DNA from: Oreohelix idahoensis
Lineage: Eukaryota; Mollusca; Gastropoda; Stylommatophora; Oreohelicidae
Reading direction: 5' to 3'
Assembly (NCBI GenBank): GCA_024509875.1
Contig: JAMPIV010019857.1
Coordinates: forward strand, 496,001 to 560,000
Length of the DNA stretch: 64,000 bases
Made by a program: the position numbers and the translations under genes. The notes below the pieces were generated by a model, which ran no database searches, was not told the DNA's origin, and worked only from the letters and a program-made list of their open reading frames with translations. Positions 1-11,194 of the stretch are shown piece by piece. Within the stretch, counting starts at the first letter, position 1. Each line of letters begins with the position of its first letter.

Positions 1-150
1 GTGTCATATCATCATCACTCTAAGCACATGTGTCATATCATCATCACTCTAAGCACATGTGTCATATCATCATCACTCTAAGCACATGTGTCATATCATC
101 ATCACTCTAAGCACATGTGTCATATCATCATGTCTAAGCCCATGTGTCAT
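1..150. repeat. 29-bp minisatellite, cut by window edge
   Basis: Four full 29-bp units (gtgtcatatcatcatcactc plus taagcacat) run head to tail from position 1, followed by two shortened and diverged units. The array begins outside the window. It lies in the AP-3 delta intron that follows the exon at 1045-1254. Confidence 0.9.
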
Positions 151-177
151 ATCATCAACACCTTCCTCTGCATTAAT

Positions 178-352
178 TTTGGAGCATCCAGCCACAATTA
201 CAGCTGGTCCCCTTGCAGGAAGCCTGCTCCTGCACAGGTGGTTTCTGTGGCAACTGGTTTTATATGGTGTGGCTACCAGCCTCATGCACAACCTCATAAG
301 TCGCTATGTACGACATACCTGAGGGTGCATTAGTCTATTCTCTCTCTCTCTT
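178..352 (-). repeat. Rep-X dispersed repeat, copy 1
   Basis: Diverged copy of a roughly 240-bp dispersed repeat found many times in this window in both orientations. Diagnostic pieces are ggtctct near one end, an internal run about toggling a cytosine-rich block for cacaacctca, and gcaggcttcctgcaaggga near the other end. No coding capacity is seen; it looks like a SINE or MITE. Confidence 0.7.
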
Positions 353-375
353 CAGAGACCCCTGGAAACAATAAT

Positions 376-377
<2 letters not shown>

Positions 378-411
<34 letters not shown>
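378..411. repeat. (TA)n microsatellite
   Basis: About 17 uninterrupted TA dinucleotides. Confidence 0.9.
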
Positions 412-414
<3 letters not shown>

Positions 415-434
415 ACTGATATAAAAAGCCCTTG

Positions 435-610
435 TAGTCCCCAGTGGTCTTGTGAGGTAATAAACAAAGAGCAGGACTACAGCTCCACACCACTACAAGA
501 TCACATGACTGCTTTTGTGCAGGCTTTCTGCAGGGGGACTAGGTTACAGTGATGGCTCCATGCTGACCCATCCATATGAGACAGTCCAGCATGTGCCGCT
601 GACCTGCCCA
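435..610 (+). repeat. Rep-X copy 2, degenerate
   Basis: Opposite orientation to copy 1, with the order ccagtggtct, aggactac, then gcaggctttctgcaggggga. Much more diverged than the copies at 61.7 and 62.7 kb. Nothing is recognised from 611 to the exon at 1045. Confidence 0.55.
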
Positions 611-1044
611 GGATTCTCCACAGAAAGCTGTTGCCGGGCTCCTCTAAACTCACAACACTCTATACAGCACCACTCAACAGCTACAGAACACATGCAAATT
701 CTTCAACTTGGCACTGGCTGCGAAAGAGCGACAAGCTCAGCAACCCTAGTTAATCAACAACAAATTCCATGCTCCATAAAGAGGGAAATAATGACTTTTA
801 TATAAATTCTTTATCAGAAACAAAACAAAACAAACATGTTAACAGCACACAAAAAACAATGAAAGGACTTGGCAAAAACATACCTGACAAACTCAGTAAA
901 AGAAAATCTGGAAATTACAAAAATGTGTTGCTTGCATGTAATAGCTTCCTTCTGTCATAACTGACTACGGGAATGATGCACCCTTGTTGCTTGCAACTAT
1001 TACTAATATTGCTATTAATCATTTATGTGATCTGTTATAGTTAC

Positions 1045-1254
1045 CTCTTCAGGATGTGCAGGCTCATCATCTTCTGACGTGAGTATGATGTTCTCAACAG
1101 CAATCTTTGGCTTGGAGGTAGCAGGTGATGTGGCAGGTGATGTTAACGCCTGCGAGGGACCATTCATCAAAACAGGTTTTACTTCTGCATGTTCTTGGCT
1201 TGGATTTGCCACTGTGTTGTCATTGGACAACCAGAAAGATAAGTCATCTTTGGC
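1045..1254 (-). CDS. AP3D1: AP-3 complex subunit delta, hinge exon (last in window)
   Basis: 210-nt exon, 70 codons, phase 0 at both ends. The acceptor is cttttcttag at 1255-1256 and the donor is GAAGAG|gtaact. It encodes AKDDLSFWLSND followed by an acidic, Ser/Pro-rich stretch ending EDDEPAHPEE. The xxDFWL-type motif and acidic composition suit the end of the delta-subunit hinge before the ear. Assignment rests on order, phase and continuity with the upstream AP-3 exons rather than on strong similarity of this exon alone. The ear-domain exons would lie before position 1. Confidence 0.7.
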
Positions 1255-1580
1255 CTAAGAAAAGAGTGAGATAAAAATGCAATTATTTCTGGACTTTCAC
1301 GGTGAAGAAACATAAGCCATCCATTGCTACATCTATGCAATACTGGACACTTTTTTCTTCTCTTTTACTGATTCTAGCCCCCCTCTGGAGCAGAATCTTC
1401 CCATTCATGTTTGTCATTTATTACACAGCCCTACAAAAAAAAACAAAAAAAAAATTTTTGGTGCCAAACATTTTACTCTTGATTGTACATAAATGAGGCC
1501 TGCTCAATCCAAATATCACATTTACTTGTCTGTAGCAGCTCTAGTTTTTGAGATACAGACATTTTTGTATTTCATTAATA

Positions 1581-1668
1581 CAGGGTGAGCCAAAAAAAAA
1601 AAACCGGGCCTGCGCGCGCACAAAAAGTGCGCGCGCAGGCCCGTTTTTTTTTTTTTTGGGTCACCCTG
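1581..1668. mobile_element. TA-flanked foldback MITE, 88 bp
   Basis: Nearly the whole element is one hairpin. Arms of about 41 bp start cagggtgagcc, run through an A tract and end cgggcctgcgcgcgcac, around a 5-nt loop (aaaaa). TA flanks both sides (1579-1580 and 1669-1670). The CAGGGTGNNCCAAAA type of end and TA duplication point to the Tc1/mariner group. It is inserted within the left terminal repeat of the copy 1 CACTG element, so it is younger. The CG-alternating inner arm could form Z-DNA or a cruciform. Confidence 0.8.
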
Positions 1669-1858
1669 TATTATTACAATATTTTCTATATAAGGCTATG
1701 TAAAAAAACTATTGCTGTCTAGTCCTTTACAAAAGAAAACTGCTTGTTTACTCTCAGTTTCAGTTTTCCAAGAATCTTCCCAGAATTGCCTTTTTTAGAT
1801 TTTAAGCCACTGCATGCATTTTAGTATGCTACTTATTTTATTACACTTCTAACCGAGA

Positions 1859-4239
1859 ATGGCATCATCTTCAAGAAGAGCATGTTTTCTTTCACTGCAT
1901 TTATTTTGTTATATTTGTGGAGAGTACACTTTCAAAGAAGAACATAGGAAGCATATTACTGTTTTTATGAAAAAGGCATACTTTCTTTGCTTACTTTAAA
2001 GTAAAACTAGGTGACCAGGACAAGTCTTGGGCCCCTCATATTGTTTGCAAAACATGTGTCGAACACCTGCGACAGTGGACTTGTGGGAAAAGAAAATGTT
2101 TAAAATTTGGAATTCCAATGGTTTGGAGAGAGCCCAAGAACCACTATGATGACTGTTATTTCTGTGTTGTGAATATTAAGGGAATTAATGGAAAAAAATC
2201 ACAAAAAGTGGAAATATCCAGATTTAGATTCTGCTAGGCGACCTGTTCCACACGGAGATGACATACCAATTTCAACTTTCAGTCAGATTTCGGATTCCCT
2301 GCTAGAAGATGAGACAGCAGTGGCATGTGGAACGACAAGTGACAGTGATATCGAAGATGATTTTTCAGATGCTCAACGCTTCGACCAGCTTGAACTAAAT
2401 GATCTAATCCGAGATCTATATCTCTCCAAGGAATCTTCAGAACTTTTGGCTTCAAGATTGAAAGAAAAAAAAATTACTGACTGCTGAAACAAAGGTTACA
2501 TTTTATCGCAGCAGAGAGAAAGGTTTAATTCTATTCTTTTGTAAAGAAAACAACCTTGTGTTTTGTACTAATGTAGGAGGTCTTGTTAACAAAATGGGTG
2601 TAAGTTATACACCAGATGAGTGGCGACTTTTCATTGACAGCTCTAAAAGAAGTTTGAAGGGTGTTCTCTTACACAATGGTAACAAATATGGCTCAATTCC
2701 AATTGCTCATTCTACTACAATGAAGGAGGAGTATGCTACAATAAGCACAGTTCTGGAAAAATTGAAGTATTTAGAACATAACTGGATGGTTTGTGTAGAT
2801 CTTAAAATGATGAACTTCTTGCTTGGCCAGCAAATGGGATTCACCAAATATCCATGCTTTATATGTTTGTGGGATAGCAGGGCAAAAGATATGCACTGGA
2901 CAAAGAAACAGTGGCCGTTGAGGGATGAATTTAAAGTTGGAGAAAAAAATATTGTCAATAAGCCTCTCATTGATCGAAAAAGAGTTCTACTGCCACCAAT
3001 ACATATAAAGCTTGGCTTGATGAAGCAATTTGTTAAGGTACTGAACAAAGATGGTACCTGTTTTAACACATTAACTACCGAATTGAAAAACACACTGTGG
3101 CCGAATTAAATTTTTTTCCATTTTCATCCTGTAGGTGTTTGCACAAAGTAAGCTGTAGTTTTCGTAATTGTTTACAGATTTTTATGAATTACACGTCATT
3201 TTAAAGATAAATGAATGTACTATTACAATAAACACCGGTTGTAACTCTAATAGAGGTTGTTGCTATTTGACGGCCCTCCGATGACCGAGGACTTGCAATA
3301 TTTTCACAATTATAACTGCTTGCGCCCCATCTCTATCAAAATCACAATTTCAATCAATGAGCACACCGTTTTCACTTTTGTCCTCGTCGCTAGATCTATC
3401 AGTCAATTGTTGAAACACGTTTCTATCCTATTCAGCCGTTAGATGAGATGTACACAAATTTTTTGTAGTCCTATCACTAGTTGCCACGGTAAACAGTTTT
3501 ACACGATTTGGTAACTAACCTAAAACGCTGAAAAATATGAACATAATATCAATTTTCCAGTGTTCTACAACAACCATGCTTTGGGAATTTGTTTTCCAGT
3601 GGCAACTTAAAATCTCGAACCAGATCATAGAGTGTTTCAGTACATTTTTCATTCATTTTATTACTAAAATTAGTTTGGCGCTCTGAGCGGCTTGCGGTCC
3701 AAATGTGATTATTTTGTGAGCCGCTGACAGCGGCTTGCGGTAGTTAATGTGTTAATTACTTATGCAGAAAGTTTCCAGAATTGAGCATAGACAAACTTAA
3801 AGCTGGAATTTTTGATGGACCTCAAATTAGAAAGTTAATAAACGATCCAAATTTTATTGATTCCATGAACAAAACAGAGCCCACAGCCTGGTCATCATTT
3901 GTTTTAGTTGTGCAAAACTTTCTGGGTAACTTTAAAGCAGACAATTATTCTGAATTAGTTGGAAACATGCTGTCGAGTTTTTGTGAACTTGGATGCAACA
4001 TGAGCATAAAATTGCACTACCTCCATAACCATTTACATTTATTTCCGGAGAATCTTGGCGACTTTAGTGAGGAGCAAGGTGAAAGATTTCACCAAGATAT
4101 AAAAACAATGGAAGAGAGATACCAGGGACTTTGGGATGCCCACATGATGGCAGTTTACTGTTGGACCCTTAAGCGTGACTGTCCGTGCATATTACATTCC
4201 AGGAAGTCCTCGAAAAGATCCTTTTTGCGTGTTGACTAA
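1859..4239 (+). pseudogene. Decayed transposase of CACTG-ended family, copy 1
   Basis: Reading across frames recovers the whole protein family seen intact in copy 2. There is an ATG at 1859, then an N-terminal cysteine domain (CYICG, later CKTCVEHLRQW, then GIPMVWREPKNH and CYFC). An acidic linker at 2188-2487 follows, then the core at 2558-3090 with FIDSS, CVDLK and CFICLWD, and the C-terminal part at 3781-4239 with GCNMSIK, FFPENLG-like text and SEEQGERFHQD. At least four frameshifts or stops break it, and a 685-bp MITE interrupts it between the core and C-terminal part. It cannot encode a working protein. Confidence 0.8.
3067..3751. mobile_element. TTAA-flanked MITE (piggyBac-like)
   Basis: Perfect 14-bp terminal inverted repeats, cacattaactaccg and cggtagttaatgtg, are flanked on both sides by TTAA (3063-3066 and 3752-3755). 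Removing it restores continuity of the copy 1 transposase around codons for TLITYAES. The right subterminal region carries two direct copies of agcggcttgcgg and a small palindrome, like transposase-binding sites. TTAA targets suggest piggyBac-type mobilisation. There is no coding capacity. Confidence 0.85.
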
Positions 4240-4639
4240 ACAAGTGCTAGTGATAAAGTTTTATTACATTTTTGGTAATATATGCACAGTAATTACATAT
4301 AATTAGAAGAAGAAGAAGAGAAACTAAAGTCAAAATGCCACTGATAGCACCTAACTCTAGGATTGTACATAACAATTGCCCTACTAATATGGTCATTCTT
4401 AGTTATCTCAAAAACTAGAGCTGATAGAAAAAATCTGATTACATTTTTGGAATCAGCAACCCAAAATTACCCAAGAACAGCTATAAAATTTAAGGCACCA
4501 AAATATGTGTATACCAGTGTTATCTTTCATCTGTTTTCAGTTCAAGCAAATAATTTAAAAGGGCGATAGAAAATGGAAGTCAACATCATCACCATTATTC
4601 TCCTTTCACACGATCCATAAGGAGCTTAGAACCAGCATA

Positions 4640-4890
4640 ATGGTTATAGGTAGTCCTGAAAGGAAATAATGCTGAAGGGGTGTTAAGTGTTGGAGACTTC
4701 ACTGTACTAGGTCTCAGCTTTATGAGGTGGAGTGACCAGCTCCTTTACTCGCTTCCTTTGCCTTCCTTAACTTAATAACATAGGTACCCATTTACAGCTA
4801 GGCAGACTGCAGCATGATGCTATCAAGTTTCAAACCTAGGAAATTTTGTCTCGGAAAGCAAGTGTTTGAGCCACTCTGCCACTTGATGAT
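4640..4890 (-). repeat. SINE-D copy 1 (tRNA-derived)
   Basis: Minus-strand copy of a SINE family whose best copy is at 38070-38330. It keeps the core read on the plus strand as aggtacccatttacagct, and an eroded tRNA-like head at the right-hand end. No gene or repeat is recognised from 4890 to 5575. Confidence 0.7.
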
Positions 4891-5954
4891 CTTGATGGAT
4901 ACAGTAATGGTAGAAAGTAATAATTAAGGTCTTAAGCTAAATAATAAGAAGGCAGAATTAATGGCCATCTCTATAAAATATATGAGATCCTCTATTATGC
5001 AATAAGCGTCGAAGCAAACAGGATAATTTTGAAACAAAGTCACTACCTAGACAAATTATAACATCAAATGAACATGCACTCAGAACTATATAAAACATAG
5101 TTCAGCCCAAACAAAAACAAAAAATACCAGCATTCCAGACAATTAAAAAAGCATCCTACAAAACAAATCTTTGTCAATGGAAGTAAGATAGTTCTTTAGC
5201 ACGACTTACTATCTTTGTCATAAAGATGCGAATCATGGACAATCAATCCACAGAGATGTGGTGTTACATGATAAGAATCCTGCGGACAGCTGAAAAGATA
5301 CATGAATGTCTTGAAAGAGGCCTACATGCAAAGGAAGCATATTATACAGATCAGAAAGCAGCAGTCCATATTTCTGAGCACATTTTAAGACAACAAAAAG
5401 TTGGAATAAATTGTGACAACATGCAAATCTGCTAGAAAAAAAGAGGACACAAAAGATGATACTGCACAGTTAATTCACACAGCATGGAACCATGTCAACA
5501 AAAGAATTAATGAAAAAGCACAAGGGTTCGAAGGTTGTGGATAGAGATGACTGCCTAAATAAGTCAACACAGCACTTAAGGGGAGGAGCGGGAGATAAAT
5601 TTTCGTCTAAATCAAAAAAATAAGGTGTTACTGTCGTGTTTGGGGAGCTGTGTGTTGGTGCTGCTGACTGGCACTGCTGACAATGGTGATGTCAGAAATG
5701 TCGGGCTTACTGGTAGTGGCCGGCAGGGTTTTTTATAATTGAGCGAATGTCTAGGGTCCGTTAGATTTGTTTAGCATGATGAAACCAACACAACAGTAAC
5801 GTCAGGGTCATAAGATGGACCAACTGGTAAGACAAATAAGCTGGACCCATGTAGCATATCAATCAAGGTTTACTGAACACAGGAACATCAACATCATAGA
5901 CAGTAGATCATCAAAAAATAATAATGGCAGGCATATGTACGTTGATACCAATAA

Positions 5955-8136
5955 CACTGGCTAACAAAAAAAAATTTTTTTTTTCTTTCTCTAACATTTC
6001 TATGTTTTTCTGGTCAATTTTAATGCGCTGTTTTTAAATCTGCAAACCGTTTTTCTCTATCAGGTCGGGATCTCTAGAAATACGCAATTGAAGATTTTTA
6101 ACAACTCATACAGTATTACAACATCATTTGTACAAGAAGTATAACAGTTATGTAGGCTTGAATTTCTTTCCAGTCGACTTTCGTCGGTGAATGGCATGTG
6201 GTACATCGCGATGAAGCATCCAACAATAATCGGCAAGCATGGTCACACTCCACCGTCCTTGATAACGTGACTCCATTACGGCGATATCTTGATGGAATCG
6301 TTCTCCGTGTTCATCGCTGACTTCACCAAGGTTGTCAGGGAAAAAGTCAAGATGCGAATTGAGCAAATGGATTTTGAGGGACATGTTACAGCCCACAATT
6401 CTGTATGCATCTATGCACTGCTTAACAATATGCACATAGTCGACAGATTTGTGATTTCCCAGAAAGTTATCGACGATCGATTTTATCGCCATCCATGCGC
6501 GAAGTTCACTACCATGTAACAAGTTCTCGAATTGTTTGTCTGCAATAACTTTCCTAATCTGAGGTCCTACAAAGATACCTTCCTTTATCTTTGCATCGCT
6601 AATTTGCGGAAACTTTTCTCGAAGATAAGTGAAAGCTTTGCTCGTTTTATCTAACGCTTTTACGAAATTCTTCATGAGCCCCAACTTTATATGTAACGGT
6701 CGTAAAATGATGCTGTCTTTGTTAACTAATGGCTCGTGTATTACATTTTTATGCCCGAGCTGCATACGATCCCTGATAGGCCACACCTTTCTTGCATAAT
6801 GTTCCTGTCTGTTGCGGCCGTCCCATTCACATAGGAAGCAACAAAATTTAGTATACCCAGTCTGCATGCCCGCGTGAATTGCAATGACCTTTAGGTCTCC
6901 ACAAATCCGCCATTGGTAGTCATTGTACTTTATTTTTGCCAAAAGTATAGCCATATTGTCATAAGTTTCTTTCATTTGAACAGAGTAGGCGACTGGAATT
7001 GATGAAAATAAATTTCCATTATGCAATAACACGGCTTTTAGACTAGTCTTGGAAGAGTCGATGAAAAGTTGCCATTCGTTGACTATGTGCTCATGACCGA
7101 GGTGCACCATTAGACCTTTTACATCATTGCAATAGCAAATGTCATCATCCATCTCAAAGTAATGAACACGTTCTCTGTGTCTATGACGAAATTTAGATAT
7201 CGGAGTATTGGGCGCTAAAAGATTCCATTCTTTGAGTCGCGAACCGAGTAATTCCGCTTGTCCTTTGGTGAGAGCGAGATCACGTATTAGATCTGAAAGT
7301 TCTGAATGGTTAATTAAGTGAACACCATCATTCACCGGTACATAATCCGAGTCAGAATTAGTTTCTAAAGCAGGTAAACTATCACTTTCTGATGGTTAAT
7401 TCATGTCCAACGGATATTGTTCTGGTGGAACTGGGATCGGGCACGTGATTGGATCATGAGGCACTGGTTTCGAAACCGATTCAATATTTGGATAAACCAC
7501 AGACTTTCTAGTTTTAAAAGTGAAACCATAGATATTTGTCAAGCAGAAGTAACAATCAGTAGCGTGATTTGTCGGTTCACGCCATATTACTGGCACTCCA
7601 AAAGGCATCGACTTATGCTTCGGCGATTTTCGTAACCAACCTGCCAATGTATTTGCACAAGTCGAACAAACTGCATTTGGCTTCCAATATTTATTTGCAT
7701 CATCAACTTTCGAATCGAAATAAAGTTCATATGCTTTCTTTAGCAATGGTGTAAAGTTTTTCTGGTGAACACGATCGGTAAAATATCCGCACACGTAACA
7801 GAACAGATCAGCCGAATTTCTACAACTTCTAGAAGCCATATTTCACTCAGAATTATTTCAAAATACAGTAACTATTTGAAATATAACGTAACATATGTCA
7901 TGCATCTTTTAGCAGTATAAAAAGTAGAATTATTTTGCATTTTATTAATTTTTAAAAAGTTATATAGTAAAAATGAAACGGAGCAAATAACGGTTTCCCA
8001 AAAATATATTTATTCACAAATATCTTAAGAACCCGACGTGATAGAGATAAACGGATTTCAAATTTGAAATCAGCGCAAGAAACTGACATAAGAACACTTA
8101 TTCTTATATAAGAAAGAAAAATGTTGTTTGTCAGTG
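5955..8136 (-). mobile_element. CACTG-ended DNA transposon, copy 2 (nearly intact)
   Basis: The left end is CACTGGCTAACAA, the right end is TTGTCAGTG, and 3-bp duplications TAA lie at 5952-5954 and 8137-8139. Inverted repeats extend more than 100 bp inward with gaps: gcgctg, aaatct or aaattt, ccgttt, ctctatca and gtcggg recur in the same order. The whole 2182-bp body is one transposase gene plus terminal repeats, on the opposite strand to copy 1. It lies inside the 5580-12430 element and is therefore younger. Confidence 0.85.
6148..7839 (-). pseudogene. Putative DDE-type transposase of CACTG-ended family, one in-frame stop
   Basis: One frame runs from the ATG at 7839 to the stop at 6148, about 562 sense codons, broken only by a single TAA at 7398-7396 after PLDMN; the frame continues PSESDSLPAL. 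The N-terminal 147 residues form a cysteine-rich domain: CYVCG, CSTCANTL, GVPVIWREPTNH, CYFC. After the stop, counting from the Met at 7335, come FIDSS (Asp93), CGDLK (Asp147), a CxxC at 166/169 in CCFLCEWD, HIKLGLMKNFVKALDK (216-230), GCNMSLKIH, and DEHGERFHQD (341-350). I infer Asp93, Asp147 and a Glu in the last motif as a DDE triad, with the cysteine insertion before the Glu. Predicted proteins with this layout are known to me as uncharacterised in several invertebrates; I know no accepted name. The stop could be recent inactivation or an assembly error. Confidence 0.75.
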
Positions 8137-9208
8137 TAATCAATCTCGAATTTGACCGGACTCACTAACCCCCGTCATCTCAGGGACGGTGGAAGCTCTG
8201 CGGTGACGAGTTCTTATACTCGTAGTTCTTCATTACGAAGATTTTAATAATATGTAGGATGTCTTCCATGAAGATACAATGCCTTACCATCCATCCAATC
8301 TTCAGCAAAAAACCTCTACATACTAGTCACACGCCTTAACCACCTGTGCCGAAAAACTCCCAACCAATCCCCGCTATTCTTCTCCCCGCTCGCTGTCTAA
8401 TCTCACAGTTTTATCTCATTACAACTCAGTACATATTCACTGAAGCGAGCACTAAAGGATTGACATGTGAGATCAGCTCACCTATTTGTCTCAGCAACTA
8501 CGTGGTTCACTTTTCGTTTCTATTTAAACTTTTTTAAAAAGAAAACATACCCAGTTGCGCATCTTGATCAAATATAGTGCACGAAGGCACGCAAATAATT
8601 AAACATATTATAACTTTAGATGTACTCACAAGTGTGTCTACAAAAGACTAGACCCGCATGTGAGAATCCCAAACACTTAACTACCACACGAAAAAGGACA
8701 TAACATAAGGATTTTGGGATTAGTACATTTTCTGATACTTTAGCATCTCCTGAATCTAAATATAACAGAATTAAATGTCAAAATGCATTCTAACAATATA
8801 CATTTTGACTTTGAAAAAGGTATGGTACAAACTCGAGAAAATATGTCTAATGAGACCTAGTTTCTTCCATAGCAACCAAGCTTACACCCCACGCATTATA
8901 CATCATTGGATTCGCCTAGATCTGGGGAATCCTGTGATGTAGTTCATTTATTTCGGTAACAAAATTATACCCGCCAAAATCGAGAATTTATAGGTCGCGT
9001 TTTTACCGATTATTTCCATATATGGAAATCGTCTGGCGTTCGTCGACATCCGCTTTTTCCGTGTTTGTAGAGCACACTATTCTAAACTGTTCATTGGCTG
9101 TATGAATCCACGTTACTTGTAACTGTGGTGTTTACACTATGGCGTCGGATTCATAAATTCTGAATACACATTTAGTTAGTCTCATTTTTCGGAACTTGTT
9201 GTGTGAAA

Positions 9209-9287
9209 ATGCCTTGAAAAAAGAATAGCTTTCATCATCTAAAACTGGAAAAGGCCAGAGCAAAGTGATGGAACCAAGACAGTGCAG
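9209..9287 (+). pseudogene. Possible first exon of the Mutator-like transposase (degenerate)
   Basis: From the ATG at 9209 the frame reads basic text, FHHLKLEKARAK, and ends before a candidate donor CAG|gtaaaa. Two TGA codons interrupt it. A basic N-terminal leader ahead of the core exon is usual in this family. Weakly supported. Confidence 0.35.
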
Positions 9288-9539
9288 GTAAAAGTAGCTA
9301 ATATTGTTATGGTAATGGTATAAAATTAATCACTTGTAGAAAGCCAGGCAGCCACATATGGTGAGGTCACACAAAAAAAAACATTTACACATATATGGTT
9401 TTGATTTACTCTGTTAGGACTGTGTGGAGGGGGGAAGAAGGTACTATATTTGGATTTTGGAATTGGGACCGAAAACGCAGCAAAAGTGATGAATGCAGTC
9501 AGCGACTAATAGCTTGACTGCTTGTGTCAGGGTCAGCGA

Positions 9540-9790
9540 ACCAGAGCTGACCAAGACCCTACTCCACCTCCAAGTGGTGGTCCTGGAAACAGGCTGCATC
9601 ACTGCAGTCTAGCTGAGAGAGTAGGGATCGAAGATGGAAGGCTAACCCAGTCCCAAAAAATGCCGTGCTGAAGTCGGATGTGTCGGCCGAAAGGCGCAAA
9701 TATCGCAGCTCCGCTGTAAATGGACACAACGCAACCAACGTCCTTTTCAGGACGAACGAGGAAGGAAGAAGAAGAAGGATATTGGAATTC
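9540..9790. repeat. Possible LINE 3' fragment
   Basis: A higher-GC patch inside the AT-rich 5580-12430 element, ending in a purine-rich stretch (gaaggaagaagaagaagg). Its composition and tail resemble the 3' end of a non-LTR element, but I could not align it to another copy in the window. Low confidence. Confidence 0.25.
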
Positions 9791-10070
9791 TGACTTAATT
9801 TTCTTGACTTAATACACAATATGTCCTAATTATAACCCATAAAGGGTTCAATGACATACTTTTAAAAGAAAGTCACATGTGAATAAGCTATTATTTTTAA
9901 AAATTTATATATTTGTAAGCTATTAGTAAACGCATTGGCAGTAAAGAGTGATCACATTTTTCTGGTTTGACAAAATAACATGATTCCACATTATACGATA
10001 AATTATCATGGTATTTATAAGCATGTGACATATGTTTCTTGAGCTGTGATTATTTCTTATGTACTTTTTT

Positions 10071-10944
10071 CAGAACCATATGGTCCCCCTAATGAGCCAA
10101 GTCTGCCTGAGGTTATGCTGTCAGCTTCAGCTGTAAATGAGGGAGCCAGCACAAGCTCATCTACTTCTATCTCTTTATCCCACAGCACTCCAGGGTTCTG
10201 TAAAAAGCTGGAATTAAGTGCCTCATCGGTGGAAGAAGCTTCAACACCTAACAATACTGTCTCCAGAACTATAGTTGACGTGTCTATGAGATACGTAACC
10301 TTGTTAGTCAGCTTGCATGTCCAGAATGCTACGGGAAGCTGTCTGCAGAAATTAATAATAAGGCCAAGAGCGGTCTTGTTCAACACATCAAAGTGAATTG
10401 TTGTGTTTGCAACAAAACTGTTGCATCAATGTACACATCATCGGTTGATGAACATAATTCATTCAGTGTGAACAAAGTTGCGGTTTTATCATCGTTGTTA
10501 TCAGGAATGGGATCCTATAAATTTAACTACTTTGCACAGAACTTGGATATGCCTGGCCTGCATCAAAAAACTTTCAACGCAATTGCACAAAAATTTTATT
10601 TGCAAACACCAGAACTCGCAAAATTAATATTTGATCACGCTGCTAAGCTCGCACGCAGCGTAAACTGTGCTCAGAGCAATCAACCATATCATGAAGATAT
10701 TATGGAAATTGGAGTCAGTTTTGATGGCAGCTGGCTCACAAGGAGCCACAGTTCAAAAATTGGTAGTGTTGTGGAGATCTTGACAGGTCTTGTTATAGAT
10801 GCCCATGTGCTTTCAAAATATTGTCTGACATGTGCTACAACTGGTTCTTTGCACCAGAAGGAAGCCCCGGGAAACTTCAGCAAATGGAAAGAGGAGCATG
10901 TGAAGCAAGGATGTGATACAAATTTTGAAGGTATTTACTTTTGA
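10071..10944 (+). pseudogene. Mutator-like transposase core exon (decayed)
   Basis: An acceptor (ttttttcag) precedes 10071. The text holds an acidic Ser-rich start, a frameshift near 10318, then CPECYGKL, CCVCNKTV, FSVNKVAVLSSLLSGMG, NLDMPGLHQKTFNAIAQ, EIGVSFDGSW, SSKIGSVVEILTGLV and CLTCATTGSLHQ. It closes at CDTNFEG with donor GAAG|gtattt. The CxxC pair, the SxDGSW motif and the following Cys pairs are those of the Mutator-like transposase domain found in many animal genomes. The middle of the catalytic domain that should follow is missing downstream. Confidence 0.7.
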
Positions 10945-11194
10945 ATCTTATTTTTGGTTTCTCCTTCTCCTTGTCTAAAAATTTAAACTGATGTAATTTT
11001 TATTTCTCCATAAGTATCATTTTTAGTAACATATTTTATTATTTACATGTGTTTGCTTTGCTTCCATTGTACTACATTTGCTTCTACATTGTAAAGGAAA
11101 GTGTTCAATGCTTGCTTACATCATTATTTTAAGTGTTACTAATTCATACCTTTTCTTCTTTTTAGGAAATTCACGGCACTAAGAAAACTGCACT

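Larger units (their letters stand above)
1424..4519 (+). mobile_element. CACTG-ended DNA transposon, copy 1 (broken)
   Basis: The left end reads CACAGCCCTACAA (one change from CACTG) and the right end reads CCAGTG. A 3-bp duplication TTA flanks it at 1421-1423 and 4520-4522. Degenerate terminal inverted repeats of roughly 110 bp can be followed: ttttggtgcc and agctctagtttttgagata occur near both ends in inverted orientation. CACTG ends with 3-bp duplications are typical of the CACTA/EnSpm group, so I infer that affiliation. Inside are a decayed transposase and two younger insertions (1581-1668 and 3067-3751). Without them the element is about 2.3-2.4 kb, close to copy 2. Confidence 0.75.

Noticed and set aside
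1..150. CRISPR-like array
   Set aside because: Units abut without spacers, and the DNA is clearly eukaryotic; a minisatellite.
6289..6519. Plus-strand frame within copy 2 transposase
   Set aside because: Antisense shadow of the C-terminal part.
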